From: Candidatus Woesearchaeota archaeon | Lineage (GTDB): Archaea > Nanobdellota > Nanobdellia > Woesearchaeales > WJKR01 | NCBI GenBank assembly: GCA_016927245.1 | Contig: JAFGNA010000007.1 | Location: 1-41,170 of the forward strand | Direction of reading: 5' to 3' | Length of the DNA stretch: 41,170 nt | Shown: positions 39,587 through 41,170 of the stretch, in pieces | How positions within the stretch are numbered: the first letter of the stretch is position 1 | How the letters are laid out: each line of letters opens with the position of its first letter | Translations under genes and position numbers: made by a program | The notes under the pieces: model-generated | What the model was told of the DNA's origin: nothing | Seen by the model: the letters and a program-made list of their open reading frames with translations, nothing else | Databases searched by the model: none

Positions 39587-40381
39587 ATGCTCACCCAGAC
39601 CATCAGCCCGATCATCTTCAGCATCGGCCCATTGGAGGTGCGCTGGTACGGTCTCGTGTACGTCATCGGCTTCCTCCTCGCGTACTGGTGGCTGCGCAAG
39701 CTAGCACGGGAAGGGCAGATACGCAACCTGACCGAGGAGAACGCCGAGCAGTTCCTCATACTCCTCATCATCGGCGTCGTCATCGGCGGGCGGCTCTTCG
39801 AGTTCTTGTTCTACCAATGGGATGTCCTCGTCACCACACCCTTACAAGTGCTCAGGATATGGGAAGGAGGGATGAGCTTCCACGGCGGCCTCATAGGCGT
39901 CGCCCTCGTCACGTGGTGGTTCACGCGCAAGCACGGCGTGCCCCTGCTCGAGCTCGGCGACGCCCTCGCCATCCCCGCAGCGTTCTCGCTCTTCCTCGGG
40001 CGCATCGCGAACTACATCAACTCGGAACTCGTCGGCAAGGTCACCGACGCGGCGTGGTGCGTCCGCTTCCCAGAAGCGGCGGCGCCCGGCAACAACGGGT
40101 GCAGGCACCCCTCACAACTGTACGAAGCCCTCAAGAACCTCGCCATCTTCGGCACCCTCTCCTGGGCGTGGCGGCGGCGAGCCGAGAAGCCAGGGCTGAT
40201 CATGTGGTTGTTCATCACGCTCTACGGCCTCCTCCGGTTCATCGTCAACTTCTGGCGGGACGACCCCGTCGCGCTGCTCGGCATCTCCACAGGCCAGGCG
40301 CTCAGCCTCCTCATGTTCCTCATCGGCGGCGCGGCGCTGGCATGGCGCTACCACCCCTGGAAGAGTGGAAAGAATTATTAA
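39587..40381 (+). CDS. lgt: Prolipoprotein diacylglyceryl transferase (Lgt)
   Basis: Lgt moves a diacylglyceryl group from a phospholipid to the lipobox Cys of prolipoproteins. The protein has about seven membrane helices. Signature parts are VRWYGLVYVIGFLLAYW, IGGRLFEFLFYQWD, IWEGGMSFHGGLIG with the essential His, GRIANYINSELVG and the motif RHPSQLYEA. The whole is about 264 residues, the bacterial size. The start at ATG 39587 fits the TATA-like ggttttta (39555-39562). Lgt is bacterial and rare in archaea. Two lipobox proteins (10882 and 26368) are possible substrates. Confidence 0.93.
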   Translation: MLTQTISPIIFSIGPLEVRWYGLVYVIGFLLAYWWLRKLAREGQIRNLTEENAEQFLILLIIGVVIGGRLFEFLFYQWDVLVTTPLQVLRIWEGGMSFHGGLIGVALVTWWFTRKHGVPLLELGDALAIPAAFSLFLGRIANYINSELVGKVTDAAWCVRFPEAAAPGNNGCRHPSQLYEALKNLAIFGTLSWAWRRRAEKPGLIMWLFITLYGLLRFIVNFWRDDPVALLGISTGQALSLLMFLIGGAALAWRYHPWKSGKNY

Positions 40382-40404
40382 GCAGGACGTCTTCTACACC
40401 GATC

Positions 40405-40722
40405 ATGGTGGGACCGAGGATGTGCGCAGAGCACGGCAAGGAAGCGGTGACGCACTGCGGGTGGTGCTCACGGCCCATCTGCGAAGCCTGCATCGAGGAG
40501 GCGCACGGCCACCGCCTGTGCGGGAGCTGCGCGGCCAAACTAGCCAAGGACAGGCCGCTCGAGGCGAAGCGGCGGCGGAGCGGCAGGAACGTCGATGAGA
40601 CCCTGACTGATGAGCAGCTCGCAAAGGCCAAGGAGCACCTGGCCGCCAAGCGCGAGCAGGAGGGACGCAGGCCGCGCATCAGGAACGTGCCGGATTGGCC
40701 CTTGCTGAAAGAAGACCGGTGA
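40405..40722 (+). CDS. B-box-like zinc finger protein
   Basis: 105 residues. Cys/His spacing C-x2-H...C-x2-C...C-x2-C...H-x3...C-x2-C in MCAEHG, HCGWCSRPICEACIEEAHGH and LCGSC fits a B-box-type zinc fold. A charged helical tail follows. The start at 40405 lies about 28 nt after a TATA-like attattaag (40375-40383); ATG 40420 is the alternative. Function unknown; in archaea such domains often precede membrane segments, absent here. Confidence 0.72.
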   Translation: MVGPRMCAEHGKEAVTHCGWCSRPICEACIEEAHGHRLCGSCAAKLAKDRPLEAKRRRSGRNVDETLTDEQLAKAKEHLAAKREQEGRRPRIRNVPDWPLLKEDR

Positions 40723-40741
40723 ATGGATGAGAGGCGATGAC

Positions 40742-41170
40742 ATGCTGCAGCGACCACTGCTCCTGATCAACTGCAAGAACTACGGCGACACCGGCGAGCT
40801 CGCCGAGGAAGTGGCGCGGGCGTCGGTGCGCGTGCTGGAGCGTCGAGGCGCCTCGGGGAAGCGTCGCGTCACCATCGCGCTCGCCGTGCCCGCCACTAGC
40901 CTCTACCGCGCCGCGGGGCTCGGGCTCGTCCCCGTACTGGTCGAGCACCTCGACCCGGAGCTGCCAGGGGCGACGACCGGTCACATCATCGCTGAGGACG
41001 TCATGCGCAACGGCGGCGTCGGCGCGTTGCTCAACCACTCGGAGGATCGGTACGAGGAGGAGGAGTTGCGACGAGCGGTGGCGCGCGCGCGAGAAGCAGG
41101 ATTGGTGAGCGTGGTGTGCGCCAAGGACGACGAGGCAGCGGCGCTGTACGCCTCGTTCCAGCCTGACTTC
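40742..41170 (+). CDS. tpiA: Triosephosphate isomerase, archaeal type (runs off the window)
   Basis: The fragment has LLLINCKNYGDTGEL (substrate-binding Asn and Lys), HIIAEDV, and ALLNHSEDRYEE with the catalytic His. TpiA interconverts dihydroxyacetone phosphate and glyceraldehyde 3-phosphate in glycolysis. About 143 of roughly 220 residues are present; the catalytic Glu and phosphate loop lie outside. ATG 40742 is preferred because GAGG precedes it by 7 nt; ATG 40727 is in frame. It lies 19 nt after the B-box gene, so cotranscription is possible. Confidence 0.9.
   Translation, partial: MLQRPLLLINCKNYGDTGELAEEVARASVRVLERRGASGKRRVTIALAVPATSLYRAAGLGLVPVLVEHLDPELPGATTGHIIAEDVMRNGGVGALLNHSEDRYEEEELRRAVARAREAGLVSVVCAKDDEAAALYASFQPDF

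Noticed and set aside
39688-40722. A long plus-strand frame of 344 codons across Lgt and the B-box gene
   Set aside because: Its first ~240 codons are an Arg/Pro/His-rich shadow of Lgt in another frame; only the last 105 residues, with the zinc motif and a TATA box in front, are real.
1-41170. CRISPR arrays, IS elements or rRNA genes
   Set aside because: No regularly spaced repeats, transposase motifs, inverted repeats of IS type or rRNA sequence were seen.

Overview
The window is chromosomal DNA of an archaeon. It encodes archaeal/eukaryote-type ribosomal proteins (L7Ae, S28e, L24e, S10, S3ae, L11, L21e, L15e, L31e, L39e, S19e and a 33-residue L41e), aEF-2, aEF-1alpha, RNA polymerase subunit F, a group II chaperonin, archaeal-type GluRS, Elp3, SepF, a DUF655 protein and a short histone-fold protein. 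TATA boxes centred about 25-30 nt before start codons are everywhere, and many genes look leaderless. The A24 peptidase with its soluble C-terminal domain, the SepF sequence and several small conserved proteins resemble DPANN archaea (Woesearchaeota-like). That placement is inference; the high G+C is unusual for the group.

Layout. 1-3.2 kb: the start of a P-type ATPase, two overlapping HIT-family genes, an A24 prepilin/preflagellin peptidase and a broken secreted Cys-rich gene. 3.3-8.7 kb: a translation operon L7Ae-S28e-L24e-NDK-EF-2, followed by EF-1alpha and S10. 8.8-13.4 kb: a coiled-coil protein, then a LAGLIDADG endonuclease gene and five intron-containing tRNA genes (Ser-GGA, Lys-CTT, Glu-CTC, Ser-CGA, Met-CAT) interleaved with a lipoprotein and a polysaccharide deacetylase. 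13.4-26.2 kb: HAD phosphatase, Elp3, SepF, alpha/beta hydrolase, tRNA-Ala, GluRS, histone-fold protein, coiled-coil pair, thermosome, CMP kinase, E1-like protein, DHH phosphoesterase, Nudix hydrolase and an unknown protein. 26.3-30.2 kb: a lipoprotein serpin, a membrane protein, a Tat-type unknown protein and tRNAs Leu, Thr, Gly, Ile(UAU) and Glu. 30.4-41.2 kb: L41e-S3ae, a truncated Dph2, topoisomerase I, a nucleotidyltransferase, L11, a zinc ribbon, L21e-RpoF, DUF655, L15e, a small HPF-like protein, S19e-L39e-L31e, a zinc ribbon, a prolipoprotein diacylglyceryl transferase (Lgt), a B-box-like zinc protein and the start of triosephosphate isomerase.

How the genes work together. Most of the window is core information processing: ribosome, elongation factors, tRNAs and tRNA modification. 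Around it sits a surface and secretion set: A24 peptidase, Lgt, two lipobox proteins including a serpin, a membrane-anchored deacetylase and a Tat-signal protein. The most unusual feature is the tRNA set. Seven of eleven tRNA genes carry eight introns, four of them at non-canonical positions; one gene has two introns, and a laterally acquired-looking homing endonuclease gene lies next to it. Other oddities are a bacterial-type Lgt in an archaeon, paired HIT proteins that have lost the catalytic triad, a Dph2 cut after its first domain beside an EF-2 with an intact diphthamide motif, and ribosomal proteins with long low-complexity tails.
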